A stretch of 39,929 nucleotides of DNA from Proteiniborus sp. DW1 (GTDB lineage Bacteria; Bacillota; Clostridia; Tissierellales; Proteiniboraceae). The position numbers and the translations under genes are program-made. Positions 8,944 through 16,672 of the stretch are shown piece after piece. A model generated the notes under the pieces. That model ran no database searches, was not told where the DNA came from, and saw only the letters and a list, made by a program, of their open reading frames with translations. The stretch's first letter is position 1. Every line of letters begins with the position of its first letter. The DNA lies in NCBI RefSeq assembly GCF_900095305.1, contig NZ_FMDO01000043.1, positions 1-39,929 of the forward strand, given 5' to 3'.

Positions 8944-9204
8944 AAAAACCCTCCCCTTTACTATTTCATTGTGTATTGAATAAACCTCTCCAATTACATA
9001 ATACATTGTAAAGGGTGGAAATAGTTTTTTAATTTGCTCATGTTTTTTATATAAAATTGCCTTTATATATTTGAGTAATTCTAACTAAAAATATTACTTA
9101 CCTGAATCTTACTTAATAACTGTATTTAATCCCTTAGGATTTTCCTAGCGGCTATTCAACCTTTCACATGATGACATGACATTCCCTCTCCAGCAACAAT
9201 ATAT
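8944..9204 (-). other. 261-bp gap with a structured-looking leader of the protease gene
   Basis: No gene seen. The minus strand between the ABC permease stop and the protease start contains a GC-richer patch (9125-9190) with small hairpins: TAGGA-AAA-TCCTA and an imperfect CATG-TCAT-CATG stem, after GGAGAGGG. I compared it mentally with TPP, cobalamin, glycine, FMN, lysine and c-di-GMP riboswitch cores and found no match. No U-rich terminator for the ABC operon is evident. Confidence 0.3.
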
Positions 9205-9963
9205 CTATATTTTAGTCCATTTACAAAAAATATCTTCTAATAAGTCTAAAACTTTAAATAATAAAAGTCCTAATAATCCTAATGCAAATATACCACTAAA
9301 CATTTCAAGATAATTTACCATACTCCAGCTATTCATAATAAAATATCCTATTCCATAGGTAGTTGCAAAGTTTTCAGCAAAAAATAAAATAGACATACTA
9401 ACTCCTATGCAAATTCTTAGAGCAGTAAATATTTTGGGCAGTATTGCAGGTAAAATTAAATGCCTATATACATCTATTCTACTTAAGTCTAATGACCTAA
9501 CTGACATAAAAAGTTCTTTAGGTATTTCTTTCACACCATCTCTTGCTGCAAGAATAATTTGAAATATTATAATAATTACTATTAAGATAATCTTTGGTAA
9601 ATCTCCTAACCCCCAAAGTATCATAAGCACCGGTAAAAATGCAACTTTAGGTAAAGGATAAAGTATATAGATAATAGGGCTAACAAAGTCATCAACTTTT
9701 GTGCTTACTCCTGTCCATACCCCAATGACAGTACCTAAGATTAAGGAAATCAATACAGCAACAGTTATTCTCCATAGACTTACTAACAGGTGTGGAGCTA
9801 AAACCTTAGGAAATATGGTAATAAAGTTCTTGACTGTATCAAAAGGAGATGGTATAACAGATGACTTTAATCCAATGTGTAGGATATGCCATGTAATTAA
9901 TACTATAAAGCTGGCATACATGGTTTTTAGGTGTCTTTCTTTTGATTTTTTAAATGTCCTCAC
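9205..9963 (-). CDS. ABC transporter permease, NitT/TauT family
   Basis: A 252-residue inner-membrane permease with about six TM segments. The BPD_transp_1 cytoplasmic EAA-type loop is visible as a segment running through ELFMSVRSLDLSRIDVYRHL ahead of LPAILPKIFTALRI (about 155-190). Related to SsuC, TauC and ThiX proteins. The start is GTG at 9963 within the end of the ATPase gene (14-base overlap; SD GGAAGTGG), so translation is coupled. Third gene of the operon. Substrate cannot be told from sequence; candidates in the family are nitrate, sulfonates, taurine, thiamine precursors and riboflavin-like compounds. Confidence 0.87.
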   Translation of the reverse strand: MRTFKKSKERHLKTMYASFIVLITWHILHIGLKSSVIPSPFDTVKNFITIFPKVLAPHLLVSLWRITVAVLISLILGTVIGVWTGVSTKVDDFVSPIIYILYPLPKVAFLPVLMILWGLGDLPKIILIVIIIIFQIILAARDGVKEIPKELFMSVRSLDLSRIDVYRHLILPAILPKIFTALRICIGVSMSILFFAENFATTYGIGYFIMNSWSMVNYLEMFSGIFALGLLGLLLFKVLDLLEDIFCKWTKI

Positions 9964-10678
9964 TTATCCACTTCCTAACTTCTAGACAGAACATATAAAA
10001 GTCTAAATTTTCTCTTATTTTATCTTTTCCAAAGTAGGGATTGTCAATTATATGAATAATATTAGCTTTTCCCATTATTACTATCTTTTGGCCTAGGAAA
10101 GCAGCTTCTTCAATACTGTGGGTCACTATAATCAACGTAGTAGGCTTTTGCCTATAAATACTTAATATAATATTCTGTATATGCTCCTTTGTCATAGCAT
10201 CTAGAGCTGATGAAGGTTCATCCATAAGTAGCAAATCTGGTTCTAAAGCCAATGTTCTTGCAATGGCAACTCTTTGCTTCTGTCCACCACTTAGCTCATT
10301 TGGATACTTGTCCTTATATTCGTAAATTCCTAAGTCTTTAAGTATACTCTCAGTTCTGCTGAAAGCAATACATTTATTAATATTTCTAGCCAACAATGTA
10401 AATAACACATTGTTCCATACTGTTTTCCATGGAAGCAATCCATAATTCTGCAGTATTACTCCTGTGTTTTTGCGAACACCTTTTAGTTCTTTCTCATCAA
10501 TATATATTGTACCTTTGTTAGGTTTTATAAGACCAGCAATAGAATATAATAGTGTGGTCTTGCCGCAACCAGAAGGACCTATTATGGCACAGGTTGTGTT
10601 TTTCTCTATATTAAGATTTACTTTATCTAAAGCCACCTCACTTCCGTAGCTTATGTGTAAATCCTTTATTTTTATCAT
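9950..10678 (-). CDS. ABC transporter ATP-binding protein, NitT/TauT family
   Basis: A 242-residue nucleotide-binding subunit. Walker A GPSGCGKTT at 34-42, Q-loop in VILQNYGLLPW (about 74-84), signature LSGGQKQRVAIAR at 129-141, Walker B LLLMDEP at 149-155, and switch His in VTHSIEEA. The PWKTVWNNV segment after the Q-loop is typical of the SsuB/TauB group. ATG overlaps the stop of the binding-protein gene by one base (TAATG). It energises uptake together with the permease at 9205 and lipoprotein at 10678. Confidence 0.92.
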   Translation of the reverse strand: MIKIKDLHISYGSEVALDKVNLNIEKNTTCAIIGPSGCGKTTLLYSIAGLIKPNKGTIYIDEKELKGVRKNTGVILQNYGLLPWKTVWNNVLFTLLARNINKCIAFSRTESILKDLGIYEYKDKYPNELSGGQKQRVAIARTLALEPDLLLMDEPSSALDAMTKEHIQNIILSIYRQKPTTLIIVTHSIEEAAFLGQKIVIMGKANIIHIIDNPYFGKDKIRENLDFYMFCLEVRKWISEDI

Positions 10679-11613
10679 TATTTTACAAACTTCCCTTCAA
10701 CAAGCTCTTCATATTTTAGGTCTATTTTTTTATTTAATACTTCCTCATTCCATTTCATTATCTTTTCAATATATTCTTGGCTTGGAAGCCTTGCCATATT
10801 ATATTTAGGCAATGTAATCTTATCTTTAACTTCTGGATTAAGCTCTAATCTCTCTACTAATATATCACGAGCTATACTTTCGTCCTTTTGAATTTCTGCT
10901 ACAGCCTTGTTGTAAGCCTTATGAAATAGTTTAATAGCCTTTTCTTTATTCTTTATAGAATCTCCTGTAAAGACCATAATCTCAGGAGAGAACTCATCCT
11001 TGCTTTCATAGATTTTCTTTTCAAGACCCATTAGCTCTCCTTGAGATGCAACTGGCTCAGGAAGCACTGCCATATCTATTTGTCCCTGATTTATCATCTC
11101 TAATCTTGCTGGAATTTCATTGATAAAGATTTTCTCAACTTTATATTCTTCGCTTAAAAACTCATCACAAAGGTAGTTAACTACACTTACCTCCATGAGA
11201 CCTACTTTTATGTCCTTCTGCCCTTGAAAGTTCTTCTTAGCTAATATAGGAAAGCTGCCATCAGTACTAGTGGTCACCTTTATGTCAAAACCATTTTGCA
11301 CATTGTTAACTAATGCAATAACATCTGTCATTGCTCCATCTAGTTCTCCACTTTGAAGAGCACTTTGTCTGTTCATGGCATTTGTATATACTTGGACATC
11401 AACATCTAGACCTAATTCTTCAAAATATCCATTTTTATCTGCAATAAAAATAGGAGCTGAGTCCACAGCTGGCATTACTCCAATCTTAAGTTCTAAGTTT
11501 TCTTCTGTTCTTATATCCCTTTGACCATCATCTACATCCTTAGGAGTACAGCCAATTATCCATGTCATGGATAGAACAAGAATAGATAAAACTAGCTTCT
11601 TAATAATTCCCAT
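10678..11613 (-). CDS. ABC transporter substrate-binding lipoprotein, NitT/TauT family
   Basis: A 311-residue lipoprotein: basic N-terminus, hydrophobic run and lipobox WIIGC, so Cys22 would be lipidated and the protein tethered outside the membrane. The two-lobed NMT1/THI5-like fold is suggested by IGVMPAVDSAPIFIADKNGYFEEL at the start of the mature part and the GQIDMAVLPEPVAS hinge block. First gene of a tightly coupled three-gene import operon. The SD AGGAGG is seven bases from the ATG. No TPP riboswitch precedes it, which argues mildly against a thiamine-precursor role. Substrate unknown. Confidence 0.87.
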   Translation of the reverse strand: MGIIKKLVLSILVLSMTWIIGCTPKDVDDGQRDIRTEENLELKIGVMPAVDSAPIFIADKNGYFEELGLDVDVQVYTNAMNRQSALQSGELDGAMTDVIALVNNVQNGFDIKVTTSTDGSFPILAKKNFQGQKDIKVGLMEVSVVNYLCDEFLSEEYKVEKIFINEIPARLEMINQGQIDMAVLPEPVASQGELMGLEKKIYESKDEFSPEIMVFTGDSIKNKEKAIKLFHKAYNKAVAEIQKDESIARDILVERLELNPEVKDKITLPKYNMARLPSQEYIEKIMKWNEEVLNKKIDLKYEELVEGKFVK

Positions 11614-11648
11614 TTGTATACCTCCTATAATATTTATAGCACATACTC

Positions 11649-11685
11649 ATTCTACTTCTAAAATATTGTTAAAGCAATGTCATTG
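11649..11685 (-). promoter_or_regulatory. Putative promoter of the NitT/TauT operon, with a small palindrome
   Basis: Minus strand: -35 TTGCTT (plus 11672-11677), 17-nt spacer, -10 TAGAAT (plus 11649-11654). The 11-base palindrome CAATGTCATTG (11675-11685) overlaps the -35 and could be an operator half-site pair. Confidence 0.4.
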
Positions 11686-11713
11686 ATAATTTTGTTTATA
11701 AAATAAACTATTT

Positions 11714-11740
11714 TAAAAAAACCTCGCAACTGCGAGATTT
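11714..11740 (-). terminator. Rho-independent terminator after the MATE gene
   Basis: Minus strand AAATCTCGC-AGTT-GCGAGGTTTTTTT: a 9-pair stem with one G-U, then T7. It is about 85 bases past the MATE stop; the intervening sequence can form another weak stem (AGCCC...GGGCT, about 11789-11814). Confidence 0.88.
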
Positions 11741-11822
11741 AAAATTTAGTGAAATAAAAACTTGTTAATATCTATTCCATAGCTTTCAGCCCTCTTCAAT
11801 TTTATAATTGGGCTTGAAAACA

Positions 11823-13178
11823 TCAATTATATACTTCTCTAATCTCCCATTTATGTCCTCTATAACGAGTTACAAAAAAGATACTTCTAACTATCCAATC
11901 AATAATCATCGCTACCCAGACACCAAACACACCGAGATTCATATATTTAGCAAGTAAAATACCAAATCCTATTCTGGTAATCCACATGGAACCTACTCCA
12001 ACTATCATTGTGTAGCGTACATCATTAGATGCCCTAAGTGCATTAGGTAATGTAAAAGCTGATGCCCATGTAAAGCATGCATTTATACTATGAAATATAA
12101 TTATCTTTTTAGCCATGACTGAGGTTTCAGCAGATAAGTTATAAATATCTAGTATAAGAGGTGTAGCAAATATTATAGCAACATTTACAATTATCAAAGA
12201 AATATATGCATACTTTAGAAGCAGTTTTGTATAGTATCTCACTTGCTCATAATCACCTGCACCTACACATTGACTTACTACTGTTATTAGGCCTAGTCCT
12301 ATGGCCAACCCAGGAAGAATGCCAAAAGACGCTACTGCATTAGCTACAGCGTTAGCTGTTATTGAAGCTGTTCCAAAGCCAGCAACAACACTTAACAATA
12401 AAATTTTTCCTAACTGAAACATACTATTTTCAATTCCATTTGGAATACCTATTCCTAGTATCTTAAACACCATTTTATTATCATACTTATAACGAAATGG
12501 TTTACTTATATGAACTTCAAGATTCTCATCTCTAAGTAATGCTACTATTATAATAGCTGCAACTGCCCTTGAAACAAGTGTTGGAATAGCAACACCTTCT
12601 ACACCCATATTGAATCCAAATATTAGTATTGCATTTCCTACAACATTTATAATGTTCATTATCATAGATGTTCTCATGGTTATTCTAGAATTTCCCATTG
12701 ACCTAAACAGTGCAGCTCCACTACTATAAATAGCTATAAAAGGAATACTGGCAAGAACTATAAGCATATATGTATTTGCATTTGCTGCTACATTAGGTTC
12801 TATCTGACCAAATACCACATTTATTATAAAATTCCTTCCAATGTACATTAAAGTCATAATAGCTAATGAAATAAATGTAGCAAATACAATCAACTGTTCT
12901 CCTACTTTGCAAGCTTTCTCATTGTTTTTTTGCCCTAAATATTGACCTGCAACAACTGCACCACCTGTAGCCAATGCAGCGAAAATGTTTATTAATAATA
13001 TATTTACTGAATCAACAAGAGAAACAGCCGATACGGCACTTTCTCCAACACGAGCTACCATAATTGAATCTGCCATCCCCACTGTTACGGCTAGTAGTTG
13101 TTCTAGCATCAATGGAATTATAAGATACATCAAGTCTTTCTTAATAAAAATATAGTTTTTCTTTAATGTGTCATCCAT
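11823..13178 (-). CDS. MATE family multidrug/Na+ (H+) antiporter
   Basis: A 451-residue polytopic membrane protein with about 12 TM segments in two homologous halves. Recognisable MATE marks are PLMLEQLLAVTVGMADSIMV at residues 22-41, the GGAVVAGQYLGQ block near 73-84 (family GxxxxVSQ-like position), and the second-half counterpart GLGLITVVSQCVGAG near 280-295. The family exports cationic drugs, toxins or metabolites in exchange for Na+ or H+. Single gene with its own terminator downstream and a separate ABC operon beyond it. The SD is AGGAAAGGA eight to ten bases from ATG. Substrate is not predictable. Confidence 0.9.
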   Translation of the reverse strand: MDDTLKKNYIFIKKDLMYLIIPLMLEQLLAVTVGMADSIMVARVGESAVSAVSLVDSVNILLINIFAALATGGAVVAGQYLGQKNNEKACKVGEQLIVFATFISLAIMTLMYIGRNFIINVVFGQIEPNVAANANTYMLIVLASIPFIAIYSSGAALFRSMGNSRITMRTSMIMNIINVVGNAILIFGFNMGVEGVAIPTLVSRAVAAIIIVALLRDENLEVHISKPFRYKYDNKMVFKILGIGIPNGIENSMFQLGKILLLSVVAGFGTASITANAVANAVASFGILPGLAIGLGLITVVSQCVGAGDYEQVRYYTKLLLKYAYISLIIVNVAIIFATPLILDIYNLSAETSVMAKKIIIFHSINACFTWASAFTLPNALRASNDVRYTMIVGVGSMWITRIGFGILLAKYMNLGVFGVWVAMIIDWIVRSIFFVTRYRGHKWEIREVYN

Positions 13179-13334
13179 GTTATCTGTGTCCTTTCCTAGT
13201 TAATGAAAATTATCAAAGTCAAATCTTATTATTACTATCTAAACAAGTTTCAGGTTTGTACCCATAAAATTAATTATATATTAATTTCAAAAGTAATTAA
13301 ACTTAAAACTTTTCTGCAAACTTTAATTTATATA

Positions 13335-13362
13335 GAAAAAATACACAGGCAAACACCTGTAT
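13335..13362 (-). terminator. Rho-independent terminator of the bcr/cpr-like ABC operon
   Basis: Minus strand ATACAGG-TGTTTG-CCTGTGT with 7-8 pairs (one G-U), then ATTTTTTC. It begins about 22 bases after the last permease stop at 13385. Confidence 0.8.
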
Positions 13363-13384
13363 AAAGGACTAAAGTAACACTAAA

Positions 13385-14116
13385 TTAGGCAACTACATCT
13401 GACTTACCCATCCGATATATGGTTAATAAACTAGTAGCAACAATATATAGCAGATTCATTATGAAAAACAAAAGACTCTCCCCAGATGAAAGACTTGTTT
13501 GACTGAGTACTCCCATCCCAGTAGTCAATAATGAATGAGGGAAAAATAGCCCCAAATTTGTGACGTACATCCCAAGACCTATGAAAACAGCACACAAGCA
13601 AATACCAATAGGAGCAGCGAAACTACGAACATGCATTGACAACGATAATTGCACAGTGCTGATTGTAAGTGCAGCCATCCATCCTTGAAATAGCCATCTG
13701 GGTATTTCATTCGGAAGATCTGCAGTTAAGCCTATCAGTTTGCCGCCTAAAAAATACAATAGAAAAAAGAACATTTGAACAAAAATCAATAGTATGCCCA
13801 CCACTATTAATTTTGACACAAAGATACTAGCTGCTGATACAGGCGAAGTCATGATCATATTCCAGTTTTTATTAAAATGTTCAAGCCTCCACATATACGC
13901 ACAGCAAATAGCTATAAGAATGGGAAAGAAAAATTCTCCGTAAAATAAGCCAACTTGGGACCAGAGGCTATACCACTCTTTTTTTAAAACACCTTGGTTC
14001 ATGTAAAAGTTAGCACTGCCAATCAATACACTTATAACTGGAAGAATCATTAGCATCATCCATATATGGGAATGACGCAACTTCACCCATTCAGCAGAAA
14101 TACATCTTCTTAACAT
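13385..14116 (-). CDS. ABC transporter permease, lantibiotic immunity/bacitracin type (second subunit)
   Basis: A 243-residue membrane protein with six predicted TM segments, starting MLRRCISAEWVKLRHSHIW, the amphipathic ExxKLRxS-type start of ABC-2 permeases of the MutG/EpiG/BcrB and CprC group. The NWNMIMTSPVSAASIFVSKLIVV segment (about 90-112) is the typical cytoplasmic loop of this group. SD AAGGAGG seven bases upstream, 12 bases after the previous permease gene. With the paired permease at 14129 and the ATPase at 14881 it would form an exporter that removes cationic antimicrobial peptides from the membrane. Third and last gene of the operon. Confidence 0.8.
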   Translation of the reverse strand: MLRRCISAEWVKLRHSHIWMMLMILPVISVLIGSANFYMNQGVLKKEWYSLWSQVGLFYGEFFFPILIAICCAYMWRLEHFNKNWNMIMTSPVSAASIFVSKLIVVGILLIFVQMFFFLLYFLGGKLIGLTADLPNEIPRWLFQGWMAALTISTVQLSLSMHVRSFAAPIGICLCAVFIGLGMYVTNLGLFFPHSLLTTGMGVLSQTSLSSGESLLFFIMNLLYIVATSLLTIYRMGKSDVVA

Positions 14117-14128
14117 AACCTAACCTCC

Positions 14129-14881
14129 TTATGCCTCTTGTCTTGATATATGGATGCTTCCAGCCAGATAGATTCCAATTCCAGCTCCAATAAGCACCAC
14201 CATCAAAGGTAGCAATGAACTCATATCTCGTATAATAAACTGCATTTTTTCACTTGAATAACTTTGTGTAATAGGACTCAAACCTGTATAGTAAGACCAT
14301 ATAAAAAATCTCCGTACTTTCATCGGAAGTAAATCTGCTACCAATCCAATGAATCCACCGACCATACCAAGAGATAATGCAAAAGCCTGATTTTTTATTG
14401 CCATCGATACCCATTGTTGCAGTGCTATAATTATCATATTGACTAACACCGTTCCTATAAAGAATTGGGGCAATAGAGATAAGGGCACTGAGCCAATACC
14501 GTTGGTAATACCAAATATTATAATGGCAAATACTTGCAGTAAACACGCCCATAACATGACGATAGATGCAGAAATATATTTTGCCTCATAGAGCTTACTC
14601 CGACTTACAGAAACAGACAATAACAATTTCCAGGTGTTTCCTTTATGCTCCATGTCACAGATACGGGATACACATATAGCTGAGAGAATAGGTAAGAACA
14701 GGCCATTCATAGAAGCCAACATTACAATAAGCGGTTCCCATCCTGCATTATTCGGATTACGAGAAATCGACATACTGGCTGCCATGAATGCCCATCCGAT
14801 TTCCACAAGTAAAAATAGTGTCACCATTAAAAACAAATACTTATGACGTAATTTATATAATTCAAGACTTATTGCTTTCAT
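14129..14881 (-). CDS. ABC transporter permease, lantibiotic immunity/bacitracin type (first subunit)
   Basis: A 250-residue protein with six predicted TM segments and the start MKAISLELYKLRHKYLFLM. The loop RICDMEHKGNTWKLLLSVSVSRSKLYEAKY (about 86-115, shown here only by its order: basic, then Val/Ser-rich) parallels the one in the sister permease, as in the MutE/MutG or NisE/NisG pairs. Its ATG overlaps the ATPase stop by one base (TAATG). Exporter half-transporter subunit; acts in the cytoplasmic membrane. Confidence 0.8.
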   Translation of the reverse strand: MKAISLELYKLRHKYLFLMVTLFLLVEIGWAFMAASMSISRNPNNAGWEPLIVMLASMNGLFLPILSAICVSRICDMEHKGNTWKLLLSVSVSRSKLYEAKYISASIVMLWACLLQVFAIIIFGITNGIGSVPLSLLPQFFIGTVLVNMIIIALQQWVSMAIKNQAFALSLGMVGGFIGLVADLLPMKVRRFFIWSYYTGLSPITQSYSSEKMQFIIRDMSSLLPLMVVLIGAGIGIYLAGSIHISRQEA

Positions 14882-15792
14882 TACAAGCTATGCTCCTTTC
14901 CTGTAATATCTAAAAAAATGCTCTCTAAGTTTTTCTTATGTTCTTCAATGCGCAGAACATCAATATTAGCTTCAACTAAACTTCTATTTATTTGTGCTAC
15001 CTGTTCGTCAGTCAGGTTTTCAAATATCAAAGAATCTTCATGTAGCTCAGGAGAAAACCCTTTTGTAAAAAGTAGCTTCTGTGACAAATTATTGTTCTGT
15101 GTTTTTAACATAATAGTTGGACGACTTTTGTTTTTCAGCACCTCCATACTGCCTTGAAACATCATTATGCCATCGTTAATAATGCCTACTGAGGTTGCCA
15201 TTTGCTCAATTTCAGAAAGTAGATGACTAGAAATCAGCACCGTCATTTCATACCGTTGTGGTAAAGATTTAATCAGCTCTCTAATTTCACCAATACCGGC
15301 AGGGTCAAGACCATTTGTAGGTTCATCCAGAATTAAAAGCTTTGGGAAAGATAATATGGCCATTGCAATTCCTAAACGCTGCTTCATGCCTAAAGAATAC
15401 TGTCCTACTTTTTTATCCTTTTGTTTTTCCAAACGTACAATTTTTAGAGCTTCTGTTACATTCTTATCTGGTACATCGCGTAATCTTTGAATAACACGCA
15501 TATTTTCAAGCCCTGTGAGATGTCCATAATAGGATGGTGATTCTATAAGAGAACCAGTTTGGGCTAAAATAAGACGTCGGTTTGTCCTAAAATCTTTTCC
15601 AAAGACCTTTACTTTACCATCAGTAGGTCGAGTAAGCCCTAAAATCATTTTTAATGTAGTTGATTTTCCTGCTCCATTGGGACCAAGGAAACCATAAATA
15701 TCGCCTTCACATACTGATAAATTTACACCTTTTACACGATAGGTGTTGCCATATCGTTTTGAAAGGTTATGAGTATAGATAATTTGATTCAT
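14881..15792 (-). CDS. ABC transporter ATP-binding protein, BcrA/NisF/CprA type
   Basis: A 303-residue ATPase. Start ATG at 15792 is chosen over 15819 because TTGGAGGA lies nine bases upstream and the frame begins MNQIIYTHNLSKRYGN. Walker A GPNGAGKST at 37-45, signature YSLGMKQRLGIA, Walker B LLILDEPTNGLDP, switch His in SSHLLSEIE. The roughly 80-residue C-terminal extension is usual for the bacitracin and lantibiotic-immunity ATPases. First gene of a three-gene exporter operon divergent from a two-component system, the arrangement of cprABC-cprK-cprR and similar peptide-resistance loci. Probable role: resistance to cationic antimicrobial peptides. Exact peptide unknown. Confidence 0.87.
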   Translation of the reverse strand: MNQIIYTHNLSKRYGNTYRVKGVNLSVCEGDIYGFLGPNGAGKSTTLKMILGLTRPTDGKVKVFGKDFRTNRRLILAQTGSLIESPSYYGHLTGLENMRVIQRLRDVPDKNVTEALKIVRLEKQKDKKVGQYSLGMKQRLGIAMAILSFPKLLILDEPTNGLDPAGIGEIRELIKSLPQRYEMTVLISSHLLSEIEQMATSVGIINDGIMMFQGSMEVLKNKSRPTIMLKTQNNNLSQKLLFTKGFSPELHEDSLIFENLTDEQVAQINRSLVEANIDVLRIEEHKKNLESIFLDITGKEHSL

Positions 15793-15833
15793 ACTTAATT
15801 CCTCCAATCTATTTAGCAATGTTCTTATGTCAA

Positions 15834-15906
15834 AGTATATCAGGGGAACCTTTCTTCAAGCTAACAATAACCTTACGCCAACCTTAAATCTTAAAACAGG
15901 TATAAT
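15834..15906. promoter_or_regulatory. Divergent promoter region with three phased AACCTT repeats (response-regulator operator)
   Basis: Three direct repeats AACCTT(T/A) start at 15847, 15869 and 15880, i.e. 22 and 11 bases apart, one or two helical turns, the layout used by OmpR-family regulators. On the plus strand TATAAT (15901-15906) lies 14 bases after the last repeat and 53 bases before the regulator ATG. On the minus strand TATACT (plus 15834-15839) lies seven bases beyond the first repeat and serves the ABC operon; neither promoter has a good -35, as expected for activated promoters. Confidence 0.6.
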
Positions 15907-15959
15907 ATAAGGATGAAATAAGAATCAAAGTAATATATAATTTATTTAGGTGATTATAT

Positions 15960-16670
15960 ATGGATGATTTGAAAAACAAAAAGCTCCTCATCGTAGATGA
16001 TGAGTTTGAAATAAGAAATATGATTGATGGTTTCTTACGTAAAGAAGGGTTTACGCGCATTTATCAAGCCTCCAATTGTGCAGAGGCATTAGAAATTTAC
16101 AGGTCTATAAAACCTGACATCGCCATTCTAGATGTCATGCTACCTGATGGCGACGGCTTCTCACTGCTGTCTGCCTTTCGACAAATATCAAATATACCCA
16201 TTCTATTTTTATCGGCAAGAGGTGAAGATGAGGACCGTTTGTTAGGGCTTGGGCTTGGTGCGGATGATTATATTGTAAAACCATTTTTGCCACGAGAACT
16301 AATTCTTCGTCTAACAGCAGTTCTGCGAAGAGTTTATTCAGCACCAAATCAGAAACAATATCCTGTCTTTCAATTAGGAAATCGTACTGTTGACCTTGAA
16401 GGCTGTATTGTCCGAAATGACAGCGCTGAATTTCCTTTGACAGCAAAAGAACGTGCTTTGCTGTCTAAGCTTTTTGAAAATAAGAACCGAATCGTAACCA
16501 GTGATGCCCTTTGTCAGGCCGCATGGGGAGATGATTATTATGGATATGAAAACACACTTATGGTGCATATCCGTCGCATCCGTGAAAAAATTGAAGATAA
16601 TCCATCAACCCCAGAATATTTACTGACCATCAGAGGGTTAGGGTACAAGTTGATGATTAGAGAGGTGTAA
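15960..16670 (+). CDS. OmpR/PhoB-family response regulator, CprR/NisR-like
   Basis: A 236-residue regulator. Receiver domain 7-120 with acidic pocket D13/D14, phospho-acceptor D58 (AILDVMLPDGDG), Ser in LFLSARG and K108-region YIVKPF. Winged-helix DNA-binding domain about 140-233 ending IRGLGYKLMIREV. SD AGGTG eight bases from the ATG. The histidine kinase starts two bases after its stop. It probably binds the AACCTT repeats just upstream and controls the divergent ABC exporter and itself. Arg codons are often CGT/CGC here, unlike the AGA-rich genes on either side, which with a GC of roughly 42 percent in lines I counted suggests acquisition by transfer. Confidence 0.9.
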   Translation: MDDLKNKKLLIVDDEFEIRNMIDGFLRKEGFTRIYQASNCAEALEIYRSIKPDIAILDVMLPDGDGFSLLSAFRQISNIPILFLSARGEDEDRLLGLGLGADDYIVKPFLPRELILRLTAVLRRVYSAPNQKQYPVFQLGNRTVDLEGCIVRNDSAEFPLTAKERALLSKLFENKNRIVTSDALCQAAWGDDYYGYENTLMVHIRRIREKIEDNPSTPEYLLTIRGLGYKLMIREV

Positions 16671-16672
16671 AG

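Noticed and set aside
8944-9006. ATG at 9006 as start of the protease
   Set aside because: No SD before it, and it would put 21 unlike residues before an otherwise perfect signal sequence; the SD GGGGAGGG serves TTG at 8943.
14250-14552. 100-residue minus-strand frame inside the first permease gene
   Set aside because: Out-of-frame shadow of a clear permease with good SD and operon coupling.
15051-15157. Plus-strand frame of 79 residues over the ABC ATPase C-terminus
   Set aside because: Antisense shadow without SD; the ATPase frame is complete and conserved in pattern.
16135-16446. 103-residue minus-strand frame under the response regulator
   Set aside because: Antisense to a complete receiver domain; no SD and no family resemblance.
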